Origin: Deltaproteobacteria bacterium
GTDB lineage: Bacteria; Myxococcota; Polyangia; Haliangiales; Haliangiaceae
Reading direction: 5' to 3'
Length of the DNA: 19,793 bases
NCBI GenBank assembly: GCA_018262455.1
Contig: JAGSPR010000077.1
Coordinates: forward strand, 1 to 19,793
The translations under genes were made by a program, and so were the position numbers. Under the pieces are notes generated by a model. That model made no database searches. It was not told the DNA's origin and saw only the letters and a list, made by a program, of their open reading frames with translations. This document shows, piece by piece, positions 6,363 through 13,968 of the stretch; the first letter of the stretch is position 1, and each line of letters starts with the position of its first letter.

Positions 6363-8735
6363 GTGTCGAAGCAAAGCTTGCTCCTGGTGGATGGGGACAC
6401 TCGCAGCATGCGAGTGCTCGAGGTGTCACTGCGCAAGGCGGGGTTCACCGTGACGAGCGCGGTCTCGGTCCAGGACGCGCTCGACAAGCTCGAGCTCGAC
6501 GCACCAGACCTCATCATCTCGGAGACCGCGTTTCCGGACGGCGATGGCTTCGAGCTTCGCCGCCGGGTCCGCGCGACCCCCGAGTGGGGAGAGATCCCCT
6601 TCATCTTCCTGACCGCCGAAGCTGCGATCGAGAACAAGATCCGTGGCCTCGAGCTGGGCGTCGACGACTACCTGACCAAGCCGATCTACATCAAGGAGAT
6701 CGTCACCCGGATCAACATCCTGCTCCAGAAGCGGCAGCGGCTGCGGTTCGAAGAGCGTCGTGATGGCCGGACCCGGTTCGCGGGACGGGTCGCCGACATG
6801 CCGGTGGTCGACGTCATCCAGACGATCGAGATCAGCCGCAAGTCCGGCGTGATCCAGTTCGTCGGCGATCGGGGACGCCAGGCGGCGATCTACTTTCGAG
6901 ATGGCCGGGTGATCGATGCCGAGGCGGGCGCGCTTCAGGGCGAGGACGCCGTGTACCGGCTGCTGACGTGGAGCGAAGGCGAGTTCGAGGTCGTGTTTCG
7001 CACGGTGCGCCGCCGCGAGGTGATCATGACCAGCTCGCAGGGGCTGCTCATGGAGGGCATGCGCAGGCTCGATGAATGGTCGCGCTTGCTCGAGCAGCTG
7101 CCCGCGCTGACGCACCGCTTCGAGGTCGACGCCGGCGAGCTCGCGGCCCGGCTCGGCGATGTCCCCGATGACAACAACTCGATCCTGCGCTTGATCGACG
7201 GCAAGCGGACGCTGCTGGAGGTCATCGATGCGGCCGTCGTCGGCGATCTCGAGTGCCTCCAGGCGATCTCGAAGCTGTACTTCGAGGAGATGCTGATCGA
7301 TCTCGATCAAGGTGCACCGGTCCGGCGAGACACCGGCAAGCCGATCCCACTCGTCGAGGTCGATGCGCCCACGCCGATCGAGGAGGTCGGATCGGGGCCG
7401 ATCCATGACGACTTCCCCGAGGTCATCGAGGAAGACAGCGAGCCGGGCGCGCTGATGGGCGGCTATCGCGCTTCGAGCCTGATGTTGATCGACGCCGCCG
7501 TGGCCGCCGCGCAGGCGATCGAGCCGTCGCTGTTCGACGATGAGGTCGATGCGCTGGTGAACGGACCGAATGCGCCGGCGGCGCGTCAGACTTCGAACGA
7601 CGCGTCTGCGCCGGGGCCCGACGCCGCGCGCGAGTGGCTCGACGTTCCGACCGCGACCGACGAGGACGCCACGCCACAGCCGGTGCGGCGGACCCGGCTC
7701 GGTGTCCGACCGCAGGTCAGCGCTTCGCGCGAGGAATCCGGGTTGCGGATGATCGGATCGCTCGGCCGCGATCGAGCGGAGGCCTCCGGCGAGCTCGTGC
7801 CGCTCGGGGCCACGGAGCCCGGGCGCGGCGAGACGCAACGCGAGCTCATCACGATCCTGCCGCGCCGGGCCACCCGCGATGGTGGTTCCGAGCCGACGGG
7901 TCCTGACGCAGGCGAGGGCGCGGAGGGCGCGGAGGGCGTGTCGTCCGCGTCGTCGGCGTCGGTGACGCCCAGGCTGATGCCCGTGGTGACGCCTTTCGGG
8001 ACGCCCGCGGTGCCGACCCCGGTGGTGACACCTGCGGCGACGGGCAAGGCCGTCCTCCCGCTGCCGACGAGGCCTTCGGGCACGTCGCTGATCTCCCCTC
8101 GAGCAAACGTGCGCAGCGAGCCTGGACCCGGCAAGGGGGCGCTCGCGCTGCTTGTTCTTGCGGGGCTGCTGACGGCGATCGCGGTGTTCCTCTACCTCTC
8201 ACGGGGCTCCCGATCGGCGGCCATCCGCAGCGATGCCGCCGTCGAGTCCGGACTGGTGGTCCCCCGGGTGGGCTCGGCCGAGGTGTTGCCAGACGCGCCG
8301 GCCCTCGCGATGGCAGCCGATGCGGGCTCGGCTGCTTCGCGGGTCGTGACGCCGGATGCGGCAATTCCGGTCGATCCCGCGCAGCAGGCCAAGTTGCTGA
8401 TGGAGCAGGCCAACGATGCGGTCGAGGAGGGGGACTTCGACAAGGCGCTCAAGCTCGCGGACGCTTCGATCCGGCTGCGCAAGACTGCTCGTACGTTCCT
8501 TGTCAAGGCGCAGGCGCTCCAGCGCCTCGGTCGGGTCGACGATGCGCTGGCCGCGATAGACGCGGCAGAGCTGATCACGAAGGAGTTCCCCGGGACCTAC
8601 GAGCTGCGGGCGCGCATCCTGCGGTCGGCACGTCGCAAGGACGAGGCTCGCGAAGCGATGGAGCAGTACCTGAAGCTGGTGCATTCAGGCCCCACGGCCG
8701 CCCAGTTTGCACGCTGGCTCACCGAGCCCGAGTGA
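6363..8735 (+). CDS. receiver-PATAN(DUF4388)-transmembrane-TPR protein, pseudo-receiver
   Basis: 790 residues from GTG 6363. Residues 1-125 are a CheY-like receiver: VDGD (10-12), T84, and K106 in LTKP. The phosphoacceptor position holds Glu54 (IISET) in place of Asp, at the CheY spacing from T84 and K106; one of the acidic-pair residues is Gly11. Residues about 139-320 resemble the DUF4388/PATAN domain (FAGRVADMPVVDVIQTIEISRKSG, IYFRDGRVIDAEAG). A Pro/Ala/Thr-rich linker follows to about 590. One hydrophobic segment lies at about 591-612 and TPR-like helices at about 680-785. The topology puts the receiver inside the cell and the TPR part outside the membrane (inference). Its stop overlaps tsaD by one base, so it heads a tsaD-rsmA operon. 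Specific function unknown. Confidence 0.8.
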   Translation: MSKQSLLLVDGDTRSMRVLEVSLRKAGFTVTSAVSVQDALDKLELDAPDLIISETAFPDGDGFELRRRVRATPEWGEIPFIFLTAEAAIENKIRGLELGVDDYLTKPIYIKEIVTRINILLQKRQRLRFEERRDGRTRFAGRVADMPVVDVIQTIEISRKSGVIQFVGDRGRQAAIYFRDGRVIDAEAGALQGEDAVYRLLTWSEGEFEVVFRTVRRREVIMTSSQGLLMEGMRRLDEWSRLLEQLPALTHRFEVDAGELAARLGDVPDDNNSILRLIDGKRTLLEVIDAAVVGDLECLQAISKLYFEEMLIDLDQGAPVRRDTGKPIPLVEVDAPTPIEEVGSGPIHDDFPEVIEEDSEPGALMGGYRASSLMLIDAAVAAAQAIEPSLFDDEVDALVNGPNAPAARQTSNDASAPGPDAAREWLDVPTATDEDATPQPVRRTRLGVRPQVSASREESGLRMIGSLGRDRAEASGELVPLGATEPGRGETQRELITILPRRATRDGGSEPTGPDAGEGAEGAEGVSSASSASVTPRLMPVVTPFGTPAVPTPVVTPAATGKAVLPLPTRPSGTSLISPRANVRSEPGPGKGALALLVLAGLLTAIAVFLYLSRGSRSAAIRSDAAVESGLVVPRVGSAEVLPDAPALAMAADAGSAASRVVTPDAAIPVDPAQQAKLLMEQANDAVEEGDFDKALKLADASIRLRKTARTFLVKAQALQRLGRVDDALAAIDAAELITKEFPGTYELRARILRSARRKDEAREAMEQYLKLVHSGPTAAQFARWLTEPE

Positions 8736-9751
8736 TGCGGGTCCTGGGCCTCGAGAGCTCGTGCGACGAGACTGCCGCGGCGATCGTCGACGATGGCACC
8801 CTGGTCCGGTCCGATGTCGTCGCCTCACAGCACGAGGTCCACGCGCGCTACGGCGGGGTCGTGCCCGAGCTCGCGTCGAGAGCGCATCTCCTCAACGTCG
8901 TCCCGGTCGTCCAGGCAGCACTCGAACGCGCAGGCTCCACGCTCGACGAGATCGATGGGATCGCGGTGACCAACGCGCCGGGACTCGTCGGGGCGCTGCT
9001 CGTAGGGCTGCAGACCGCCAAGGCGATCGCCTGGGTGACCGGCAAGCCGATCGTCGGCGTGCACCACCTCGAGGGCCACCTCTCGGCCGTGTTTCTCGAG
9101 CCAGATCCGCCACCGATGCCGCACCTCGCGCTCATCGTCTCGGGTGGCCACACGTCGCTGGTGCGCGTGAACGGGCACGGTGACGTGATCGAGCTCGGAG
9201 CGACCCGTGACGACGCCGCCGGAGAGGCGTTCGACAAGGGAGCCAAGCTTCTCGGGCTCGGCTATCCCGGTGGCGTCGTGATCGATCGCCTCGCGCGCGA
9301 TGGCGATCCGAAGGCGGTGGTGTTCCCTCGTGCCATGGTTGCGGCCTCGACCGGTGGCGAGTTCTCGTTCAGCGGGCTCAAGACCTCCCTGCTGCACCAC
9401 GTGCGTGCACACGGCGAACCTGCAACCCCGCAGCTGCTGGCGGATCTGTGTGCGAGCTATCAGGCGGCGATCGTCGAAGTGCTGGTGCGCAAGACTCGGC
9501 TGATCGCACGCCGCGAGCGGCTCGACCACGTCCAGGTCTGCGGCGGCGTCGCGGCCAACACGGCGCTGCGCGCGGGCCTGCTCGCGGCGGGTCTCGAAGA
9601 CGGCTTTCGCGTCTACGTTCCGAGCCCTGCACGCTGCACGGACAACGCGGCCATGATCGCGGCCGCCGGATACCACCGGCTCGCACGAGGCGAACGCGCC
9701 GGCCTGGCCCTGGATGCGACTCCGAGCGCTCCACTGCCGAGGCGCGCATGA
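8735..9751 (+). CDS. tsaD: tRNA N6-threonylcarbamoyladenosine transferase
   Basis: 338 residues from ATG 8735, sharing one base with the preceding TGA (TGATG); a GTG one codon earlier is also possible. TsaD transfers the threonylcarbamoyl group from TC-AMP to A37 of ANN-decoding tRNAs, working with TsaB and TsaE (TsaC makes TC-AMP). It has the opening VLGLESSCDETAAAIV, the phosphate loop region VVPELASRAH, the metal-binding HLEGH (His111 and His115, the same numbers as in E. coli), SGGHTSL, FSFSGLKTS, CGGVAAN, and the closing CTDNAAMIAAAGY. Full length, with all ASKHA-fold signatures. The stop overlaps the rsmA start (ATGA). Confidence 0.97.
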   Translation: MRVLGLESSCDETAAAIVDDGTLVRSDVVASQHEVHARYGGVVPELASRAHLLNVVPVVQAALERAGSTLDEIDGIAVTNAPGLVGALLVGLQTAKAIAWVTGKPIVGVHHLEGHLSAVFLEPDPPPMPHLALIVSGGHTSLVRVNGHGDVIELGATRDDAAGEAFDKGAKLLGLGYPGGVVIDRLARDGDPKAVVFPRAMVAASTGGEFSFSGLKTSLLHHVRAHGEPATPQLLADLCASYQAAIVEVLVRKTRLIARRERLDHVQVCGGVAANTALRAGLLAAGLEDGFRVYVPSPARCTDNAAMIAAAGYHRLARGERAGLALDATPSAPLPRRA

Positions 9752-10659
9752 CCGACCCGACGCCGCCCGCGCACACCCCGCCCGCGCTGCCGAGCGAGCC
9801 GTTTCCCGACGCGCGCGTGTTGCTCGAGCGGTATGGCCTACGCGCGAAGAAGTCGTTCAGCCAGAACTTCCTGATCTCGGAGCGCGCCTTCCGGGCGATC
9901 GTCGATGCGACGGTGCGCACCGAGGAAGACTGGATCGTCGAGATCGGCGCCGGGCTTGGCACGCTGACGGCGCGGCTGGCGGCCCGGGTCCCGGACGGCA
10001 AGGTGATCGCGCTCGAGCGCGACCGCGACATGATCTCGGTGCTGCGCGGCGAGCTGTCGGTCGACAACGTCGAGATCATCGAGACCGACGCGCTGCGCTA
10101 CGATCTCCAGATGGTCGCGAGGTGGCGTGGCGAATCGATCGCGGTGTGCGGCAACCTGCCTTACCAGATCGCCGCTCCGCTGATGTTCAAGATCATCGAG
10201 AACCGTGCGGTGGTGACCCACGCCGTCCTCATGATCCAGAAGGAGATGGCCGATCGTCTGGTCGCGCCGCCGGGCGGTAAGGCCTACGGCGCACTCGGGG
10301 TGATGATCCGGACCTACGCGGATGTCGTGACGGTGGCGAAGGTCGGCGCCGGCTCGTTCGTGCCGCCGCCCAAGGTCGACTCGACCGTGATCAAGCTCGT
10401 CCCGCTCGCCAACGCGGCGCCGCGGGTCCCGATCAGCGACGAGCGGCACTACTCTGCGGTGGTCCACGCGGCTTTTGGCCAGCGGCGCAAGACGCTGCGC
10501 AACGCACTGCGCGCCGTGTTCGAAGAGGCCGCCGTGGATGCCTCGCTGACGAGCACCGGGATCGACGGGATCCGGCGCGGCGAGACACTCGATATCGCCG
10601 AGTTCGGCGCGATCGCCCAGGCGCTCCCCGCGACCGCGCGCATCGCTACGGCTGGGTAG
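9748..10659 (+). CDS. rsmA: 16S rRNA (adenine1518-N6/adenine1519-N6)-dimethyltransferase
   Basis: 303 residues from ATG 9748, which overlaps the tsaD stop as ATGA. The frame is open 300 bases further upstream, but only as a shadow of tsaD. RsmA (KsgA) dimethylates two adjacent adenines near the 3' end of 16S rRNA late in small-subunit assembly. Motifs: KKSFSQNFL, SAM-binding VEIGAGLGTLT, ALERDRDM, the catalytic GNLPYQIAAPL, the KAYGALGVM segment, SFVPPPKVDSTV, and the C-terminal AAFGQRRKTLRNAL. A Pro-rich N-terminal extension of about 20 residues precedes the usual start of the fold. Family length is about 270. The last gene of the operon. Confidence 0.97.
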   Translation: MTDPTPPAHTPPALPSEPFPDARVLLERYGLRAKKSFSQNFLISERAFRAIVDATVRTEEDWIVEIGAGLGTLTARLAARVPDGKVIALERDRDMISVLRGELSVDNVEIIETDALRYDLQMVARWRGESIAVCGNLPYQIAAPLMFKIIENRAVVTHAVLMIQKEMADRLVAPPGGKAYGALGVMIRTYADVVTVAKVGAGSFVPPPKVDSTVIKLVPLANAAPRVPISDERHYSAVVHAAFGQRRKTLRNALRAVFEEAAVDASLTSTGIDGIRRGETLDIAEFGAIAQALPATARIATAG

Positions 10660-10788
10660 CGCGCCGGGGCCCGAGCTGGATCGATCAACGCAGGTCCGCA
10701 GCGACGCAAGGATCGGCGTCACCTCGCAGTGAGGGTCCCCCTTGGGGGGTTCGCACGCGCCGAAACGCGCGCGTGGTAAGCCTCGAGC

Positions 10789-11613
10789 GTGCCCGAGCTG
10801 CCCGAAGTCGAAACCGTGCGTCGGACGCTGGCGCCGGCGGTCGGCTCCACGATCTCCGACGTGTGGGACAGCGGCATGGGCCTGCACATGCAACGGCGTC
10901 CCCCGCGGCGCAAGCTGCGCGCGCTGGTCGGCGCCCAGATCGTGGGCGTCCGCCGCCACGGCAAGTACCTGCTCGTCGACACCGATCGCGAGGAGTCGCT
11001 GCTCGTCCACCTGGGGATGACCGGGCGGTTCTGTATCCATCCCAAGGAAGCGCCCCGAACGGCCCATACGCACGTCGTGCTGGGGCTCGGGACGCGCGAG
11101 CTGCGCTTCGTGGATCCTCGACGGTTCGGTCAGGTCGATGTCTTCCCTCGAGCCTCCGAGCGCGCGCACCCGGCACTCGCCGTGCTCGGTCCGGATGCGC
11201 TGAACGAGCTCATCGATCCTTCGATGTTCCTCGCGGCGGCGCGGGCGCGACGGACCACGCTGAAGGCGTTCGTCCTGGACCAGAGCGTGCTCGCCGGCGT
11301 CGGGAACATCTATGCGTCGGAGGCGCTCTGGCGTGCCGGGCTACGCCCCACCAGGAGGACAGGCAAGTTGACGGCCGCTGGTGCGAAGCGACTGGTCGAG
11401 GCGATTCGCGAGGTGATCGACAATGCCCTCCTGAACGGCGGAACCACGCTCTCGGACTTCGTCGCGGCCGACGGCAAGGCCGGGGAGAATGCCGAGTATC
11501 TGTGGGTCTATGATCGCGCGGGTCAGCCGTGCCCCCGGTGCCAGACCGCCATCCGCAGATCGGTTCTCCAAGGTCGGGCAACGTACTTCTGTCCAACTTG
11601 TCAGCCCCCATGA
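10789..11613 (+). CDS. mutM: formamidopyrimidine-DNA glycosylase
   Basis: 274 residues from GTG 10789. The start is fixed because the mature protein must begin MPELPEVE: Pro2 is the catalytic nucleophile and Glu3 the general acid. MutM (Fpg) excises 8-oxoguanine and formamidopyrimidines and nicks the resulting site. Also visible are RRHGKYLLV (Lys59), LLVHLGMTGRF, FVDPRRFGQV, the helix-two-turn-helix segment QSVLAGVGNIYASEALW, GGTTLSDFV, and a C-terminal zinc finger CPRC-x16-CPTC that ends four residues before the stop. A 129-base gap separates it from rsmA, and a terminator hairpin follows, so it is probably its own unit. Confidence 0.97.
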   Translation: MPELPEVETVRRTLAPAVGSTISDVWDSGMGLHMQRRPPRRKLRALVGAQIVGVRRHGKYLLVDTDREESLLVHLGMTGRFCIHPKEAPRTAHTHVVLGLGTRELRFVDPRRFGQVDVFPRASERAHPALAVLGPDALNELIDPSMFLAAARARRTTLKAFVLDQSVLAGVGNIYASEALWRAGLRPTRRTGKLTAAGAKRLVEAIREVIDNALLNGGTTLSDFVAADGKAGENAEYLWVYDRAGQPCPRCQTAIRRSVLQGRATYFCPTCQPP

Positions 11614-11633
11614 GGGGTGTGGCCCGCTCGATC

Positions 11634-11655
11634 CGCCCGCGTGCGGGCGTGTTTT
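11634..11655 (+). terminator. rho-independent terminator after mutM
   Basis: The stem CGCCCG, loop CGTG, CGGGCG is followed by TG and four T residues, starting 21 bases after the mutM stop. A second short hairpin (CCCC/GGGG) sits over the stop codon itself at about 11605-11617. Confidence 0.6.
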
Positions 11656-11720
11656 CAGCCGCTCGATGGGATACTGTCCAGCCGAATTTCTGACGAAGGT
11701 CGCAGACCTAGCTCGCTCGC

Positions 11721-12323
11721 ATGTCCAACGACCAAGCCGACGAAGACCTGATGGTCCTGTACCAGAAGGGCGAGGTTCGCGCCTTCGAGGTTCTGCTCAC
11801 GCGTCACCGCAGGCCGGTCTACAACTTCATCCTGCGGTTTGTCGGCGATCGCGAGACTGCCGAGGACCTGCTGCAGGAGGCCTTCATGCGCGTCATCAAA
11901 GGCGCAGAGGCTTACAAGCGACAGGCCAAGTTTACGACGTGGCTTTACACCATTGCGCGCAACCTGTGCGTTGACCAGACCAGAAGACGGAAACACCGCA
12001 AGCACGCGTCGCTGGATGCTCCGATGGACTCCAGCGATGAGAGTGGAACTTTGCTGGATGTGCTCCCGTCGAACGAGATGGCAAGCGATCGCAAGAGCGT
12101 CAACAAGCAGCTGCACGAGACGATGCAGCGCGCGATCGCGGCCCTCTCCGACGAGCAGCGCGAAGTATTCTTGATGCGCGAGTTCCTCGACATGCCGTTC
12201 AAGCAGATCGCGGATGTCGTCGGCGTGCCGGAGAACACGGTGAAGAGCCGGATGCGCTATGCGCTCGAGAAGCTAAGGCTCGAGCTCGACGAGTACAAAG
12301 ACGTGGCGAAGGCTGCGCCGTGA
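11721..12323 (+). CDS. ECF-type RNA polymerase sigma factor
   Basis: 200 residues with two conserved sigma-70 regions and no region 3, the layout of extracytoplasmic-function sigma factors. Region 2 spans about residues 8-95 (LLTRHRRPVYNFILRFVGDRETAEDLLQEAFMRV, then the promoter-melting and -10 recognition part FTTWLYTIARNLCVDQTRRRKHRKH). Region 4 spans about 137-190 (LSDEQREVFLMREFLDMPFKQIADVVGVPENTVKSRMRYALEKLR) and carries the helix-turn-helix for -35 recognition. The acidic linker between them is long. No GGAAC-type ECF promoter was seen upstream, so autoregulation is not supported. Its stop overlaps the next gene (GTGA), which suggests that gene controls or serves the sigma factor. The regulon is unknown. 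Confidence 0.93.
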   Translation: MSNDQADEDLMVLYQKGEVRAFEVLLTRHRRPVYNFILRFVGDRETAEDLLQEAFMRVIKGAEAYKRQAKFTTWLYTIARNLCVDQTRRRKHRKHASLDAPMDSSDESGTLLDVLPSNEMASDRKSVNKQLHETMQRAIAALSDEQREVFLMREFLDMPFKQIADVVGVPENTVKSRMRYALEKLRLELDEYKDVAKAAP

Positions 12324-13177
12324 CCGAGTCGAGTCGTGACGACAAGGATCGCGAGGAGGCGGACGATCCGATCCTGCGCTCGATGCGCTCGGTCTGGGTC
12401 TCGATGCGTGACGAGGAGCCCTCCTCGCGTGGCCTCACGGACCTGCTCGCAGCGGCGCGCGTCAAGGCCGAGCAGCTCCAGCTCCACGAGCCCTGGTGGC
12501 GTCGTGCGTTCGCGGTGCTGCGTCGTCCTCCGGTGCTCGCGATGGCATCGGTCGTGGTGCTCGTCGGTGGCTCCTTGCTGATCCACCTCCGGGAGTCCGA
12601 GATCGCGGTGCGGGACCACGTGACGACGTCGACCTCGCCGGACCAAGCGTTGCCCGGTCCGCTGCTGGCCCCCGTGCCACCCGGCAGGGCGGAAAGCGCG
12701 GCTCCCCCGGTCACGGCGGCCGCCCCGGAGGCGTTCCCTGGCGGAGCACCGTCCCCGGCGTCGCCCGCGAGCCCGGCGCCGGGGCGTCCCAGACCCAAGC
12801 GCGATCGTGGGCGCCCGGTCGAACCGCTTCGCGAACCTGAGGCCACGCTCGGCCTGAGCGAGTCCGCGCCGATCGAGCCCGCCGCCGGTCCCCCCATGGC
12901 AGGGCTGACGATCGCAACCGACGAGCCGGCCCCGAGCCCCAGCGCGCCCCCCCCGCCGACGACCGCGCGCGCGCGCAAGGCTGCCACCGACGACGGCGAC
13001 GCGAACTTGCGCCGCGGTGCGAGCATCGAACTGCTGGTGAAGCAGGCCGAGCTTGCAGCAGCGCGGAGCGACTGCCCGGCCGTCCGCGCGACGGCCAACC
13101 AGATCAAGAAACTCGACGCCGCGGCCTACAAGGCCCGCCTCGAGAGCCAATCGGCGATCGCACGCTGCCTCAAGTAG
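12320..13177 (+). CDS. single-pass membrane protein coupled to the ECF sigma factor (possible anti-sigma factor)
   Basis: 285 residues from GTG 12320, overlapping the sigma stop by four bases. The N-terminal 70 residues are charged and helical-looking (DDPILRSMRSVWVSMRD, GLTDLLAAARVKAEQL). They lack the H-x3-C-x2-C zinc motif of common anti-sigma factors. One transmembrane segment lies at about 72-90. A Pro/Ala-rich spacer follows to about 235, then a short C-terminal helical region with two Cys (SDCPAVRATANQIKKLDAAAYKARLESQSAIARCLK). Position and topology fit an anti-sigma factor that senses something outside the membrane, but no recognised domain proves it. A TPR-like C-terminal unit is an alternative reading. 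Confidence 0.65.
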   Translation: MTESSRDDKDREEADDPILRSMRSVWVSMRDEEPSSRGLTDLLAAARVKAEQLQLHEPWWRRAFAVLRRPPVLAMASVVVLVGGSLLIHLRESEIAVRDHVTTSTSPDQALPGPLLAPVPPGRAESAAPPVTAAAPEAFPGGAPSPASPASPAPGRPRPKRDRGRPVEPLREPEATLGLSESAPIEPAAGPPMAGLTIATDEPAPSPSAPPPPTTARARKAATDDGDANLRRGASIELLVKQAELAAARSDCPAVRATANQIKKLDAAAYKARLESQSAIARCLK

Positions 13178-13204
13178 CGGTCGGCTACGACCTGCACCCC
13201 AGGG

Positions 13205-13918
13205 TCAGATCAGCAGCAGCTGCTGCGGCCTGGGCCGGCTGACGTCGATCAGATCGGCAACGTACGGATGCGGCCAGCTCAGGCGGGTCTCGTCGGGGAG
13301 CCGGCCATACTTCTCGACGTAGGCGCGCAGCCATCTTCGCGTGTGGGCATTGGCGTAGCCGCCGCCCGCGATGGGCCCGAGCTCGCCCTCGTAGCGCAGC
13401 CGGATCTCGGTGAACCGTTCGTCGCGCAGCACCTTCGCGATCACCGAAGCAGCGGCGACGGCCGCGTGATGCTCCTCGGCGCGGTCGCGGGACTCGAAGT
13501 TCTCGTAGCGGACGGTGAGTGCCTGAAACATCCGCTTGCCGTCGGCGATGATGCGATGCACGACCGGCGCCTGGTCGATCAGCTTCACGGCGAGCTCGCG
13601 CTCGAGGACGTTGAGCTCATTGCGCGAGACTCTGTCGTCGATCTCATGATGCTCGACGACGACGGTCTGCACGAAGCTCGCGCGCCTGCGCACCTCGGCC
13701 GCGAGCTCGCAACGAATCGCGTGCGCGTCTTCACCCGCGCCGTACGTCTTCGAGTCCGTCAACCCTTTGCGGGTCAACGCCGCCGCCGCCTGGGAGTCGA
13801 GCGCGACCGCGGCCATCACCATCGGTCCCACCGACGGTCCACGGCCCGCCTCATCGATTCCCAGCGTCACACGTTTGCGTGAAGCGGAAGCAGGGACCGG
13901 TCGAGGGGGACGAGCCAT
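13205..13918 (-). CDS. rnhB: ribonuclease HII, archaeal-type in appearance
   Basis: 237 residues from ATG 13918. RNase HII cuts the RNA strand at ribonucleotides embedded in DNA. The signature GIDEAGRGPSVGPMV gives Asp22 and Glu23; further acidic positions fall in the ADGK segment and in AAASVIAKVLRDE. Several features are closer to archaeal than to usual bacterial RNase HII: SVGPMV after the signature, LTDSKTY, the ELNVLERELAVKLI helix, and the ending GGYANAHTRRWLRAYVEKYGRLPDETRLSW instead of the bacterial YPTKAH...RRSF. It lies 50 bases after the TPR-dynamin gene on the same strand and converges with the membrane-protein gene at a 27-base gap. Confidence 0.9.
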   Translation of the reverse strand: MARPPRPVPASASRKRVTLGIDEAGRGPSVGPMVMAAVALDSQAAAALTRKGLTDSKTYGAGEDAHAIRCELAAEVRRRASFVQTVVVEHHEIDDRVSRNELNVLERELAVKLIDQAPVVHRIIADGKRMFQALTVRYENFESRDRAEEHHAAVAAASVIAKVLRDERFTEIRLRYEGELGPIAGGGYANAHTRRWLRAYVEKYGRLPDETRLSWPHPYVADLIDVSRPRPQQLLLI

Positions 13919-13968
13919 GGGAACCGAGACAGGACGACATCCTACGCGGGCGACGCCCAGCGAGGCAA

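Noticed and set aside
6426..7838. 470-residue open frame antisense to the receiver gene
   Set aside because: Shadow frame; the + strand product has clear receiver and PATAN-like domains.
10733..10782. CCCC/GGGG and CACGCG/CGCGTG palindromes ahead of mutM as a terminator or attenuator
   Set aside because: Short stems with no T tract; expected by chance at this GC content.
11650..11675. Sigma-70 promoter for the ECF sigma gene (GATACT as -10)
   Set aside because: The only upstream T-rich hexamer leaves a 14-base spacer and overlaps the mutM terminator tail; not convincing.
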